A DNA stretch of 64,000 nucleotides, from contig JACJYO010000004.1 of the NCBI GenBank assembly GCA_020636075.1, positions 573,824-637,823 on the forward strand. Reading direction: 5' to 3'. The DNA is from Lewinellaceae bacterium (GTDB lineage Bacteria > Bacteroidota > Bacteroidia > Chitinophagales > Saprospiraceae). Shown here one piece after another: positions 10,786 to 20,410 of the stretch. The notes beneath the pieces are model-generated. The model ran no database searches, was not told the DNA's origin, and saw only the letters and a program-made list of their open reading frames with translations. Both the position numbers and the translations under genes were made by a program. Positions within the stretch are counted from its first letter, which is position 1. Each line of letters starts with the position of its first letter.

Positions 10786-10890
10786 ACGGCCGGGCTTTCA
10801 TGCAATCATACCCCGTATTGATTGCCATCATTTGCCAAAAAGTGGTAATTCCGGTACTTGTGGACCATCACGTTGAAATAATTAATTGCT

Positions 10891-11421
10891 ATGACAACGC
10901 TACTCGAACACAAACCCAAATCTGGTGATTACGCCCCATTTTACGCCAATTACGTAGCTGCCGTGGACACCGACGACATTGTCGGATACCTGGTGGCACA
11001 ACAGTCTGCGATGATTGAGTTTCTCAAAGAAATTGTGTGGGAAAAATGGGAGCTGGCCTATGCGCCCAAAAAATGGACATTGGCCGAGGTAGTGCTGCAC
11101 ATGATCGACGGCGAGCGGATATTTGCCTGCCGGGCTTTGCGCATTGCGCGGGGCGATACCACGCCGCTACCCGGATTTGAGCAGGATGACTATGTGCCCA
11201 ATTCCGATGCCGCCGGCCGTACCCCCGCTTCCATCGTCGACGAATTTATAGCCGTTCGCGAAGCCAGCATTCAGTTGTTTAAAAATTTTACCGACACCAT
11301 GTGGGAACGCCGGGGCGTTGCCTCGAATACCGAAGTAACCGTCAGCGCCCTGGCGTATATCATCGCCGGGCACACCGAACACCACCTGAAAATATTGCGG
11401 GAGCGGTATTTGGGTCATTAA
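10891..11421 (+). CDS. DinB-like four-helix metal-binding protein
   Basis: A 176-residue protein of the DinB/YfiT-like fold. The fold's usual three-His metal site is suggested by His in VVLHMIDGE (about residue 70) and the HTEHH cluster near the C-terminus (about 163-167). KWTLAEVVLHM is the typical first-motif context. Many homologues are thiol-dependent transferases or are uncharacterised; the substrate here is unknown. The gene starts about 105 bp after the amylase, so cotranscription is possible. It is convergent with fabH, and a palindromic element lies between them. Confidence 0.8.
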   Translation: MTTLLEHKPKSGDYAPFYANYVAAVDTDDIVGYLVAQQSAMIEFLKEIVWEKWELAYAPKKWTLAEVVLHMIDGERIFACRALRIARGDTTPLPGFEQDDYVPNSDAAGRTPASIVDEFIAVREASIQLFKNFTDTMWERRGVASNTEVTVSALAYIIAGHTEHHLKILRERYLGH

Positions 11422-11423
11422 GG

Positions 11424-11534
11424 TTAACGTGAGTTTTGGATAGGTTTTGTTCAAAAAAATCAGATGTCTCACTTCGTTAAGTGCAGTAAACTCTGTTGAA
11501 GTGATTTATCAATCCTATCCAAAACTCACGTTAA
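11424..11534. repeat. MITE-like element with perfect 21-bp terminal inverted repeats
   Basis: A perfect 21-bp inverted repeat (TTAACGTGAGTTTTGGATAG plus G) occurs at 11424-11444 and 11514-11534, with 69 bp between. It fills the gap between the convergent dinB-like and fabH genes. The arms have no T-tract, so it is not a standard terminator. The 111-bp size with perfect ends suggests a non-autonomous element or the remains of a small IS. I see no transposase here with these ends. Confidence 0.6.
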
Positions 11535-11607
11535 GATTATTATTTGCCTTGGAATGGGTTTCATCTCACATGTAATGACCCCAATACCCAACAATGCCCC
11601 TCCGCTC

Positions 11608-12678
11608 TTACCAACGAATCAGCGCGCTGGCCCAGGTAAATCCGGACCCGAATGCGGCCAGGCATACCAGATCGCCGTCGTTGACTTTCCCGGCTTCCCA
11701 GGCTTCGCACAAGGCGATGGGTACGGAGGCTGCTGTAGTGTTGCCAAAGTGCTGGATATTGTTCCAAACCTGATCGTCGCGCAAGCCGAGGCGTTTCTGA
11801 ACAAACTGGCTGATGCGCAAATTTGCCTGGTGCGGGATGAGCATATCGATGTCGGAAGCTTGCAGCCCGGCTTCATCCAGCGCCTCTTTGATGACTTCCG
11901 GGAACTTTTGCACCGCGAGTTTAAACACAAACTGCCCCTCCATATTCGGGTAATACAGGCCTTCCTCCATCATGCGGGGGGTAAGGAAAATTTCGCCGTA
12001 AGTATCCGTGGATGGGTAGCCAAAATCGACATCTTCACCCAGTTTTTTGAAGTGATAGCCGCCATGGCAACCCGGGTTGATAAAAGCCAGTTTTTCGGCA
12101 TAGGTGCCGTCGGCGTGCAATTTGGTGGTTAAAATACCGCGTCCGGATTCTTCCGTGGGTTGCAAAATCGCGGCCCCGGCTCCGTCGCCAAATATCACGG
12201 TAACATTGCGGCCCCGGGTACTGAAATCGAGCCCCATGGAGTGCATCTCCGAACCGACCACCAGGATGTTTTTGTACGTGCCGGTGCGGATAAACTGGTC
12301 ACCAATCGAAAGGGCATATAAAAAACCGCTGCACTGGTTGCGCACATCGAGCGCGCCCACTTCCTTGTGAGTAATACCCAACTCGCGCTGTACCAACACC
12401 CCGCAACCGGGGAAATAGTAGTCGGGGCTGAGTGTGGCAAAAATGATAAAATCAATGTCCTCGGGCGTAATGCCTGCCCGTTCGCAGGCAACCCGGGTGG
12501 CTTTGGCAGCCATGGAGGAGGTGGTTTCTTCGTGCTTACGGCCATAACGGCGCTCCTGAATACCGGTGCGCTCCTGGACCCATTCGTCGGTGGTGTCCAT
12601 TACCTTACTCAGGTCGTCATTTTTTACCACGCGTTCGGGGACGTAGTAGCCTATGCCGGCAATTTTCGTGCGTTTCAT
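11608..12678 (-). CDS. 3-oxoacyl-ACP synthase III (KASIII/FabH type)
   Basis: Condenses an acyl-CoA primer with malonyl-ACP, usually to start fatty-acid synthesis. The Cys-His-Asn triad is visible: Cys116 in NQCSGFLYAL, His283 in IPHQANLRI and Asn313 in FGNTTAASVP. At 356 residues it is about 30 longer than typical FabH. The extra length lies around residues 190-245, before the His motif. Such longer forms are common among secondary KASIII enzymes, so the primer and pathway are uncertain. It is the last gene of a minus-strand run; the upstream membrane-protein gene ends 68 bp before its start. Confidence 0.85.
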   Translation of the reverse strand: MKRTKIAGIGYYVPERVVKNDDLSKVMDTTDEWVQERTGIQERRYGRKHEETTSSMAAKATRVACERAGITPEDIDFIIFATLSPDYYFPGCGVLVQRELGITHKEVGALDVRNQCSGFLYALSIGDQFIRTGTYKNILVVGSEMHSMGLDFSTRGRNVTVIFGDGAGAAILQPTEESGRGILTTKLHADGTYAEKLAFINPGCHGGYHFKKLGEDVDFGYPSTDTYGEIFLTPRMMEEGLYYPNMEGQFVFKLAVQKFPEVIKEALDEAGLQASDIDMLIPHQANLRISQFVQKRLGLRDDQVWNNIQHFGNTTAASVPIALCEAWEAGKVNDGDLVCLAAFGSGFTWASALIRW

Positions 12679-12746
12679 ATTTTTTATGGTTGGTTAGCTT
12701 TAGCAGTATTTCGTCAAGGTTTTAAAAGGCGCCATAAATGGTGTGT

Positions 12747-14600
12747 TTAACGCCAAAATTCCACCGACAGATCATCCACGATCAGTTGTTGGGCGCGGGG
12801 ATTCCAAATATAGACTTTTATCGTTCCATCAGCAGGGAATTGGCGTGGTGTTTTGACAAAAAAAGCGGCTTCTCCCCAGTATCCGGTATCCCCGGTGTCC
12901 CAAATTGAATTTTGTTTATTCCCGATCTTGTTTGATATTCTTAAGGACCTGTATTTCAGTGTTTTGCCGGCGGAGTTTGACATTTCAACACAGAGGAGTG
13001 CCATGTGATCGCGGCTCCATATTTTAGCCGTATCAGGCACAAAACCTTGAATGGAAATGCGCAACCAATCGCCTGGTTTTATTTTGGTGGTATCGGCGTG
13101 AATTTCGAGGCCACCTGAAAATTCTGCTTCGGGCTTATGCGCCCATTTTCCCGAAAAAGCAGCTTGGTCGGTACGGTAAATACTAGTGCTGTCTTCAAAA
13201 CGTGTTACCGCCAATTTCTTTTGGAAGGTTAATCCCTTGCGCGGTTGTGTTTCGCCGGATTCGTAGGCAATCAATGCATTTCTGTCGGGGTGTATCGTGC
13301 CGAATATGGCAAAATAGTAGGCCCGGTTGGTCTCCTGGGTCCAAAGGATGCCCTTATGGAGCTGCCAGGTTTGAAACAAATTGAGGATGATAAACCCGGT
13401 AATTACGATCCGGTTTGCCCATTTTTTCCAGAAATACCGGGTGCCCCATTGCCAAAAAGCCCCCAGGGGAAGGGCCAGTAGCGCATAGGTTTCTACCATG
13501 GGCCGCGATCCGAAGCCGTTGATATAATACCAGCACCACCAGCTGTAGGTGATATACAAATGCAGCGACAGGAAAATCAGGGTCGGCCAAACGGCATCCG
13601 GTACTGTTTTGGGCAACCGGAACAATCCCAGCAATGCGAACAACATGACCGGCGTATAAATTAGCCAGCCATTGGTAAAACTCGTCAATCCGCCCCAGAT
13701 GTGCGGGTGTTTGAAATCAAAAGTTTCACCCTGGTAGGAAAAATAAATCCAGGACCCGCTGACAACCTTCCAGTAGAACAGTTGCGGTAAAAGTACCAGA
13801 ACAAAAGCCAGTACCGCCAGGCCAGCCAACTGCCAATGCCGAATGAGAAATCGCCAGCGTTCAATCAGTGCGGACCTGTTGGTTACGCCCCATAAAACAG
13901 GAATAGCTGCCACGATTAGTTCCTGGGTGCGGGTTATGGCGATCAGCCCGGCTATCGCCCCAATTTGCATGGCACGAAACCCACCCGGTTGCTCCCAAAA
14001 ACGGATGCTGGCAAGTAGTAAAGCCGCATGGAGAAAGAATAAAAAAACATGCGACATGATATTGTTATAGACACTGAAATAAAACAGGTTGGTGCCCAAT
14101 GCAATCGTCAGGAGCATTGCCGCCGCTGTTGTTTTCGAAAAATAGCGGGCCAGAATAAACCAAAGCAACCACAAACCCAATACCGCATAAAAAACACCCC
14201 CCAGCCCTGCCAGCAACAAGTAAGGCCGGCTAAATCCATCCGGATCATACACGCCTGCACTGCAGACCGCCCAGGCATGCCCCAGCGTAAAAAACGGCAC
14301 TTCCAGCATGGCAACACCCAGGGGATACTTTATGCAAAGCTTTCCTATGGGCGTTTCCCGCACGCCATATTTGTCAATTCTGGGGTCCACCATATTCGGC
14401 TCATATTTGGCCGTGGCATCAATGGTTTTTTGATAATCTCCAACATCCTCGAATAAAAGTATCGACGGTAAATGCGCGTAATAACCCCAGGGGTCACCAC
14501 CAAAGGCTTGTGTCGGCCAACGCTCCAGAAGCAGAAATGACGAAGTATAGATCAGAACGATCAGCGCCATTAACCAGCCGGGTTTTGTACGTAATGTCAT
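12747..14600 (-). CDS. Polytopic glycosyltransferase-family-39-like membrane protein
   Basis: A 617-residue inner-membrane protein with about ten hydrophobic segments over residues 1-420. A soluble beta-rich C-terminal domain (about 450-617) ends in SVEFWR. The N-terminal loop contains GGDPWGYYAHLPS, which resembles the acidic first-loop motif of GT-C enzymes (PMT/ArnT type) that use polyprenyl-phosphate sugars. Predicted role: transfer of a sugar at the periplasmic face. The acceptor is unknown. It is paralogous to the next gene upstream (14656-16452); both carry a TLGTN motif and a GWLIYTPVM or GWLIYSPVM segment. The spacing of 55 bp suggests one transcript. Confidence 0.7.
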   Translation of the reverse strand: MTLRTKPGWLMALIVLIYTSSFLLLERWPTQAFGGDPWGYYAHLPSILLFEDVGDYQKTIDATAKYEPNMVDPRIDKYGVRETPIGKLCIKYPLGVAMLEVPFFTLGHAWAVCSAGVYDPDGFSRPYLLLAGLGGVFYAVLGLWLLWFILARYFSKTTAAAMLLTIALGTNLFYFSVYNNIMSHVFLFFLHAALLLASIRFWEQPGGFRAMQIGAIAGLIAITRTQELIVAAIPVLWGVTNRSALIERWRFLIRHWQLAGLAVLAFVLVLLPQLFYWKVVSGSWIYFSYQGETFDFKHPHIWGGLTSFTNGWLIYTPVMLFALLGLFRLPKTVPDAVWPTLIFLSLHLYITYSWWCWYYINGFGSRPMVETYALLALPLGAFWQWGTRYFWKKWANRIVITGFIILNLFQTWQLHKGILWTQETNRAYYFAIFGTIHPDRNALIAYESGETQPRKGLTFQKKLAVTRFEDSTSIYRTDQAAFSGKWAHKPEAEFSGGLEIHADTTKIKPGDWLRISIQGFVPDTAKIWSRDHMALLCVEMSNSAGKTLKYRSLRISNKIGNKQNSIWDTGDTGYWGEAAFFVKTPRQFPADGTIKVYIWNPRAQQLIVDDLSVEFWR

Positions 14601-14655
14601 AGCGGAATCAAGTGGGGTAGTGAAATGATTATTTCCTTTGTCCGGATTTTCAAAC

Positions 14656-16452
14656 TCACTTTTCTGAGAAAGCCTCTATCGTTAAATTATCGATCAGCAG
14701 GGTTTTAGCGCTGTTGGCATTCCAGAAAAACACTGTTATCCGTTCGTAAGCCTTTTGAGGCAGCCGGGAGTCAAGAAAAATAACGCGGGTGGCGCCATCG
14801 TTTGGCAGCAGGCGGCCAAGGCGGATCATGTCTTCCTGGACCACAGTTTCGCCGTTTGAGTACCGAACGGTCAACTGGGGCATGCGCCAGATTTCCCACT
14901 CTTTTTGGGGGGCATGGAAGGTGGCGCAGACGCGCAGCCACTGGGCATCGCCACCGGGTGGTTTGAGCTCGAAGGCAGGTGAATATTGCCGTTCGCCGTT
15001 GATAAATAAGGAGTTGGCGCCCTCGATTGGTGTCGAAGGACAAGGCAGGGTGTCGGATTCAAAATCGTTGGAATACAGAACCCGGACTTGTGTACGCGTG
15101 CCGGTGAATTCCCGTTTGGTGTCGAGCAATTTCAGGGCATCGTCTTCCACCTCCATTTTACCTAATATTTTCCAAAAATAGGCTTTGGTCATTTCGCCGG
15201 CTTTGAACAGTCCGCCGCGGTGCGCCTGATGTGTCAGCCAAAGATTATAGACTGCACACAAAACGGCCAGTGTCGCGCCGGCTACTCTGAATACCTGTTT
15301 TTGCCCGAACAACCATTGCACAAATGCAGCCAGTGGAAATGCCCAAACCGGATAACTCTGAATGAGTGCCCGTTGACCGACACTTCCGCCATACCACCAA
15401 ATATCCCAGGCAAAGGTGATGTACGCATACAGCAGGCAAAAAGCCAGGATGGGCCAAACGAGCGGGCGTTGCTGTTTTGCCAGCGGCAAAAAACCCAACA
15501 CGGCAAAAACCATGACCGGCGAATAGATCAGCCAGCCGGCCCGGTAACTGAACAAGCCATTCAGCACGTGTGGCCGCAACCAACTAAATCCCTGGTCCTG
15601 GTAGCTGTACACCAGCCATTCACCGCTCACATATTTCCAGTAGGCCATCTGGATAAAACCAACAGCCATCGCCAGTACGGCTGCCAGTGCCAGTTTGGGA
15701 AGGTGTTGGCGCCATAGCTTCAGGCGCTCCCGGATAGCAGCACGGGAATCCAGCCCCCAGGCCAGTGGAATCAATGCCGATACGATATCGGTTGGCCGGG
15801 TCAGTGTCGCCCAACCCACCAGTAATCCGGTCGCCGCAGCAAAAAACCAGTCCGGTTTTTTATAAAAACGGATGGTGCAATACAACAAGAGGGTGTAAAG
15901 GGTAAAAAGCCAGTTGTGGGTGAGGGCGCTGTGGAACGCTGAATATTCGAGATAATTGGTGCCCAATGTGATCAGTAGCAGCACCACAGCAACTACCTGG
16001 TCGGAGAAATACCGGAGCAGAATGCTGCGCAAAAACCAGAGCCCAAGCAACGCGATGAGCAAACTTCCCATACTGATGGCAAACTGGTAGGGCAACGAAA
16101 AGCCATCGGGTGGATACCCAAATGCCTTGGCGCCGAGGTGTCCGAGCAAAAACCAGGGAAGGAACTGCAGCGCCTGGCCACTGGAATACTTGATCACCCG
16201 GTTGCCGTTCGGATGCCGGATGGCGCCCACTTCCGCACCGTAGCCGTATTTGGTCAGCATGGAATCGGCAAAAGCCAGTTCCTTCAGGTCACCGTAAATA
16301 AATACGGCGGGCAGGTAAAGGTAATAGCCGGATACATCCCAGCTGATCGTCGCCTCCGTGTATGGTTGTTTCCACTTTGGATAATACCAAAAAGCAGCCA
16401 GTACGATGACGGTGGCGCAGAAGAAAAATGAAAGCCGGGAATAATTTTTCAT
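14656..16452 (-). CDS. Polytopic glycosyltransferase-family-39-like membrane protein (paralogue)
   Basis: A 598-residue inner-membrane protein with the same plan as its downstream neighbour. A first membrane segment is followed by a loop with WDVSGYYLYLPAVF, then multiple membrane helices with TLGTNYLEYS and GWLIYSPVMVFAVLG, and a C-terminal soluble beta domain (about 435-598). The shared motifs and length show a tandem duplication. The DxxGYYxYLP loop is typical of GT-C-like proteins in Bacteroidota. Function in cell-surface glycan or lipid modification is inferred; substrate unknown. Confidence 0.7.
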   Translation of the reverse strand: MKNYSRLSFFFCATVIVLAAFWYYPKWKQPYTEATISWDVSGYYLYLPAVFIYGDLKELAFADSMLTKYGYGAEVGAIRHPNGNRVIKYSSGQALQFLPWFLLGHLGAKAFGYPPDGFSLPYQFAISMGSLLIALLGLWFLRSILLRYFSDQVVAVVLLLITLGTNYLEYSAFHSALTHNWLFTLYTLLLYCTIRFYKKPDWFFAAATGLLVGWATLTRPTDIVSALIPLAWGLDSRAAIRERLKLWRQHLPKLALAAVLAMAVGFIQMAYWKYVSGEWLVYSYQDQGFSWLRPHVLNGLFSYRAGWLIYSPVMVFAVLGFLPLAKQQRPLVWPILAFCLLYAYITFAWDIWWYGGSVGQRALIQSYPVWAFPLAAFVQWLFGQKQVFRVAGATLAVLCAVYNLWLTHQAHRGGLFKAGEMTKAYFWKILGKMEVEDDALKLLDTKREFTGTRTQVRVLYSNDFESDTLPCPSTPIEGANSLFINGERQYSPAFELKPPGGDAQWLRVCATFHAPQKEWEIWRMPQLTVRYSNGETVVQEDMIRLGRLLPNDGATRVIFLDSRLPQKAYERITVFFWNANSAKTLLIDNLTIEAFSEK

Positions 16453-16729
16453 GGAATAATTACTGCTGCTGCGTAAAATAAGTTGTTAGGATTCTATTTT
16501 TCAGGTAACAAAAAGCCAGGTGAATTTAAAATCTACTGTTTGATAATCAGCGGCTTACATTGAGGATGTGCGCAAGGGGGTTACTTTTGGTCAGGTAACA
16601 TATCCCGTTAATTTGTTAGTGCTTCCGGCTTAAGCACACTGCATCTTTGTATTATCAAAACGGCGAATAAAACACACCAGCCATTTTCGCCAGTAAAATT
16701 AGTAGACTTTCTCGGGGCTATACGACCTA
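16453..16729. other. Intergenic gap
   Basis: AT-rich gap upstream of the membrane-protein pair. Apart from the terminator at its right end I see no gene, repeat or convincing TAnnTTTG promoter here. Confidence 0.5.
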
Positions 16730-16759
16730 AAAAAGCGGTGCAAAGGAGTGCCGCTTTTT
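16730..16759 (-). terminator. Hairpin terminator of the GNAT gene
   Basis: The arms AAAAAGCGG (16730-16738) and CCGCTTTTT (16751-16759) enclose a 12-nt loop. The right arm ends on the first base of the stop codon (16759) of the minus-strand acetyltransferase. The A-run on the left gives a T-tract on the minus strand. Confidence 0.7.
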
Positions 16760-17250
16760 TATTTTTTATGCCAAAGCATTTGAAAGTCGTCCATCACGAA
16801 ACCCTGTCCGATGGGTATGTCCACACATTTTTCAATACAAAAGCCCAGTTTGAAGTAAAAATTGATGCTTTTGAAATTCTGCCGGTTTACGTTCAGCCGC
16901 AAGGTGCGCATATCCGGGTATTGGGTTTGCAGTTCATTGAAAATTGCTGTGCCGAGACCTTTGCCCTGCGTGGATGCTTCCAGGTAGAATTTGTGGAGAA
17001 AGTATTGCCCTTCCGCCGTTTCGCTGACCGAGAGGAAACCCACCGGAATCGATTCGGCATTTACCAGCCAGATCTGGTGTCCCTCCTGCTGTAATTGCCG
17101 GGTAAGCGCTTCCTCGCTGTACATCAAGCCCAGCATGTACTCGATCTGCTCTGTGGAAATGATCTCCGGATAATGGGCCCACCAGATGCAATGCGCGAGT
17201 TCGCGGATAGTGGGGATATCTGCTGCCGAAGCCCGCTGAATGATTGACAT
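16759..17250 (-). CDS. GNAT family N-acetyltransferase
   Basis: A 163-residue acetyl-CoA-dependent acyltransferase. Motif A of the GNAT fold is seen as TQGKGLGTAIFNEL (about residues 94-107), followed by LRLNVNRQNFKSINFYFKLG (about 117-136), the motif B region. The N-terminus (IIQRASAADIPTIRELA) is the usual first strand and helix. The acceptor cannot be predicted. It lies downstream of the OmpH-like gene on the same strand with a palindromic repeat between them, and has its own terminator. Confidence 0.85.
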   Translation of the reverse strand: MSIIQRASAADIPTIRELAHCIWWAHYPEIISTEQIEYMLGLMYSEEALTRQLQQEGHQIWLVNAESIPVGFLSVSETAEGQYFLHKFYLEASTQGKGLGTAIFNELQTQYPDMRTLRLNVNRQNFKSINFYFKLGFCIEKCVDIPIGQGFVMDDFQMLWHKK

Positions 17251-17270
17251 AACTTAAAGGGTTACAGGAT

Positions 17271-17367
17271 TGAAGGTTGGAGGGTTTCTGGTTACTGGTT
17301 GGAAGGTTTTCAACTTCCCCGGATGGTGAAAACCTTCTAACCAGTAACCAGAAACTAGTAACCTTCA
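17271..17367. repeat. Long intergenic palindrome, family a (copy 1)
   Basis: Arms at 17271-17310 and 17329-17367 are near-perfect inverted repeats built on GGTTTCTGGTTACTGGTT. It lies between two minus-strand genes (ompH-like and GNAT). The same family recurs at 21799-21877, upstream of lon. Confidence 0.75.
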
Positions 17368-17371
17368 AAAA

Positions 17372-17968
17372 TTATTTCTCTTTTTTATTCAACAATTCGA
17401 GCACCTGGTGGGTGATATCCAGGCTGTCGTTGGCGAGCAACACCTGGCCGCCGCCTTTGGAATAGGAAAGGATGTAGTCGTAGCCGATCTGGCTTTGCAG
17501 ACTTTTCAGTTTGGTTTCAACATTAGCCATAAGTTCATTCATGGCTTTTTGTTGTTCATCTGCCAGTTGTTTGCCCAGGCGGGCCTCTTCTTCGGCGAGT
17601 TTTTGTTGCCGTTCTGTGAGAGCGTTATATTCCTTCTCCAGTTCGGCTGGCGGTATGGTGCCGCTTTCATATTTTTTCTGAAAAACCGCCATATCTTTCA
17701 TCAGGGCTTCTTTTTTACTGCCCATGGATTTTTCAGCATTGGCTACCCGTTTTTCCAGCGCCGATTTTTGTTCTTTTAGCCATTCGTATTTTGCGTCGAG
17801 TGTATCGGCATTTACATAGGCAATGCGCACACCAGCTGCTGCCGATGCGGGCGGAGCGATAGTTTCCGTCGCAGCGGGCGCTTCTTTTTTGGAGAAATTC
17901 AGGTAGTACAAGTGGGCAATGGCCAACAACAGGATGCCGTTCAGAATAAGGGAGATATTTTTAGTCAT
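17372..17968 (-). CDS. OmpH/Skp-family periplasmic chaperone
   Basis: A 198-residue protein predicted to hold unfolded outer-membrane proteins in the periplasm. The chosen ATG at 17968 gives an N-terminal membrane or signal segment (MTKNISLILNGILLLAIAHL). The mature start VRIAYVNADTLDAKYEWLK matches the OmpH opening strand. Residues about 75-165 are a long charged coiled coil (many KK/EE/AL heptads), and the end DYILSYSKGGGQVLLAN is the typical closing strand. An in-frame start 44 codons upstream would add a non-signal-like leader and is less likely. Skp homologues in this phylum often keep an uncleaved anchor. Confidence 0.85.
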   Translation of the reverse strand: MTKNISLILNGILLLAIAHLYYLNFSKKEAPAATETIAPPASAAAGVRIAYVNADTLDAKYEWLKEQKSALEKRVANAEKSMGSKKEALMKDMAVFQKKYESGTIPPAELEKEYNALTERQQKLAEEEARLGKQLADEQQKAMNELMANVETKLKSLQSQIGYDYILSYSKGGGQVLLANDSLDITHQVLELLNKKEK

Positions 17969-18155
17969 AATGCTTCGAAAAATGTAGATGGGCAGCAAAG
18001 GTCGAAATAAATCCGGAATCGAACGCCTGTCTTGTTTTCGTTGAGGCAAACCTGCGAACCCGGCGAAATTATCTCTGTTCGTAGAAAAAAAACCGGCCAC
18101 CCGTCACAAAGTGAACATTCTTGCGTTGTATTCATGCCCTGGAATTGGTGCAGGG

Positions 18156-18187
18156 TTTGCTTAGCCAACTAACTGCTCATAATTTTG
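18156..18187 (+). promoter_or_regulatory. Candidate Bacteroidota promoter of the Prc protease gene
   Basis: TTTG (18156-18159), a 20-nt spacer and TAATTTTG (18180-18187) match the TTTG/TAnnTTTG consensus fully. Transcription would start near 18194. Confidence 0.55.
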
Positions 18188-18271
18188 TTTGTTTAAAAAC
18201 TATTTTTCCCACTCATGATGTATTCTTCACGGCCTTCCGGCCATTCGGACGCTGACCAAATCTTTACTGAC

Positions 18272-20407
18272 ATGAAATGGAAACCGTCATTACTGTTCTT
18301 CTCCTTTTTGGGAATAGCAGGTATTGTGTTTTTCTTAAACCGTTTTACCCCGTTCCAACAAACCGACCCGAACCCGCAAAAAGAAGCAAAATTGGTGCAT
18401 GCCATTTTGTTCGGACTAGATCGTTATCACTACCAACCCCGAACAATTGACGATGAATTCTCACAACAGGTGTATGACCTCTATCTCGATAATATCGATG
18501 GTGGCAAGCGCTTTTTTACCCAGACGGATATAAACAAACTGCATGGCTATGCCAATCAGTTGGATGATCAGGCCCAAGCCGGGACTTTTGAGTTTTTCAA
18601 CCTTTCCGTCGATCTGATGCAACAAGCCCTGGATAAAACCCAGGGTTGGTACCGCGAAGTATTAGCCAAACCGATCGATTTTTCCAAAGAGGAAGTGTTC
18701 GAATCGGACGGTAAAAAACTGAACTGGGCCGCCAACGATAGCGAGTTGCGCAATCGTTGGGAAAAATGGATGAAATACGAAGTGCTCACCCGGGTAAATG
18801 ACGAAATGAACATGCAGGCAAAGCCTGAATTTGAAGGTGAGAAAAAATCATTCGCGGCACTCGAAGCAGAAATGCGGGAAAAAGTGGTGGATGTGTACGA
18901 CCGTTGGTTCAAGCGCCTGCAGCGCGCCGACCGCAACCGCCGCTTGGAAGTGTACCTCAATTCCATAATTAATGTTTACGACCCGCACTCGGGTTATTTT
19001 TCGCCGCAAGACAAGGCCGATTTTGACTTCAAAATGTCGGGCAAACTGGAAGGTATCGGCGCCCGGCTGCAAAGCGATGGCGAAAAAACAACCGTTACCG
19101 AAATCGTACCCGGCGGACCGGCCTGGAAACAGGGCGAACTGGAACCCAAGGATGTGATCATGAAAGTGGCACAGGGCAACGACGAACCGCTTGATGTGAT
19201 GGGTTGGGAAATTGACGATGTAGTTGCAAAGATCCGGGGTTCAAAAGGAACAGTGGTCAAATTGACGGTGCAAAAAACAGATGCTTCCGTAAAAGTGATC
19301 AGCATCGTCCGCGATATCGTAATCACCGAAGAAGCACTGGCCAAATCGCTGATTCTAAGCACGGAAGATGCACCCGACAAAGTAGGATATATCTACTTGC
19401 CGAAATTTTATGCCGATTTCACACCGCAGGGCGTAACCTCCTGCGCTGATGATGTTGCCAAGGAAATTGAAAAACTCAAGCGCGAGCAGGTGAAAGGGAT
19501 CATCCTTGATTTGCGGAATAACGGCGGCGGTTCGCTGCGCGATGTGGTGCGCATGTCCGGCCTGTTTATCGAACAAGGGCCTATCGTACAGGTGAAAAGC
19601 CGCGACCGGCATCCCGACATCAATGCCGACTCCGACCCACGGGTCCAGTATTCCGGTCCTTTCGTGATTATGGTAAATGGAGGCAGCGCATCCGCCTCTG
19701 AGATTATGGCTGCTGCAATGCAGGATTATGGCCGCGCGGTGATTGTTGGTGCAAATCCGCAAACGTATGGCAAAGCGACGGTACAGCGCTTCTGGGATCT
19801 CGATATGGCAACCAACGACGAGTCGATCAAGCCCCTGGGTGAGATGAAAGTGACCATCCAGAAGTTTTATCGTGTAACAGGAAAGTCGACACAATTGGAT
19901 GGTGTGAAGCCCGATATTACCTTGCCGGATTCGTATAGCTATCTGGAATTTGGCGAGCGTGAAAATCCGTATCCGTTGGCAGCTTCAAATATTGCTCCCG
20001 TGCCGTTTAACCAGGATGCCTATCATATCGCAGATTTGAGCCAACTTAAGGCAAACAGCGAATCCCGGGTGGCGGCAAATGCTACCTTCAAGAAAATTGA
20101 AGAAAATGCCCAGCGCCTGAAACGCCAGCGCGATATGTCCCAGTTTCCGCTTCAACAGGAGGCATACAAGAAATGGGATAAAAAACTGGAAGACGAAGCC
20201 AGTCAGTTCGACAAGATGCTACAACCGATTGATGCGTTCCAGGTAGGCAACCTGACCAGCGATATGCCGCATATTCAAAGCGACACCTCGCGCATTGCCC
20301 GCAACGACAGCTGGCTGAGTGAACGCAAAAAAGACGTACAGTTGTACGAAACACTCCGAATCATGCAGGATATGATCCGGATTGATGCACTGGCCATGAA
20401 GAAGTAA
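18272..20407 (+). CDS. Carboxy-terminal processing protease (S41, Prc/Tsp type)
   Basis: A 711-residue periplasmic protease that degrades proteins from exposed C-termini. The start at 18272 gives a signal segment (MKWKPSLLFFSFLGIAG); an upstream in-frame ATG at 18215 is also possible given the nearby promoter. An N-terminal alpha-helical Tsp domain (about 30-230) is followed by a PDZ domain (about 240-330, with GIGARLQ and KVAQGNDEPLDV). The S41 catalytic core has the Ser-Lys dyad: the central Ser of GGSASASE and Lys in YGKATVQRF, at a spacing close to that in E. coli Tsp. The length and the C-terminal DUF3340-like extension (about 560-700) match the Tsp subfamily, not the short CtpA type. 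Confidence 0.92.
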   Translation: MKWKPSLLFFSFLGIAGIVFFLNRFTPFQQTDPNPQKEAKLVHAILFGLDRYHYQPRTIDDEFSQQVYDLYLDNIDGGKRFFTQTDINKLHGYANQLDDQAQAGTFEFFNLSVDLMQQALDKTQGWYREVLAKPIDFSKEEVFESDGKKLNWAANDSELRNRWEKWMKYEVLTRVNDEMNMQAKPEFEGEKKSFAALEAEMREKVVDVYDRWFKRLQRADRNRRLEVYLNSIINVYDPHSGYFSPQDKADFDFKMSGKLEGIGARLQSDGEKTTVTEIVPGGPAWKQGELEPKDVIMKVAQGNDEPLDVMGWEIDDVVAKIRGSKGTVVKLTVQKTDASVKVISIVRDIVITEEALAKSLILSTEDAPDKVGYIYLPKFYADFTPQGVTSCADDVAKEIEKLKREQVKGIILDLRNNGGGSLRDVVRMSGLFIEQGPIVQVKSRDRHPDINADSDPRVQYSGPFVIMVNGGSASASEIMAAAMQDYGRAVIVGANPQTYGKATVQRFWDLDMATNDESIKPLGEMKVTIQKFYRVTGKSTQLDGVKPDITLPDSYSYLEFGERENPYPLAASNIAPVPFNQDAYHIADLSQLKANSESRVAANATFKKIEENAQRLKRQRDMSQFPLQQEAYKKWDKKLEDEASQFDKMLQPIDAFQVGNLTSDMPHIQSDTSRIARNDSWLSERKKDVQLYETLRIMQDMIRIDALAMKK

Positions 20408-20410
20408 ATT

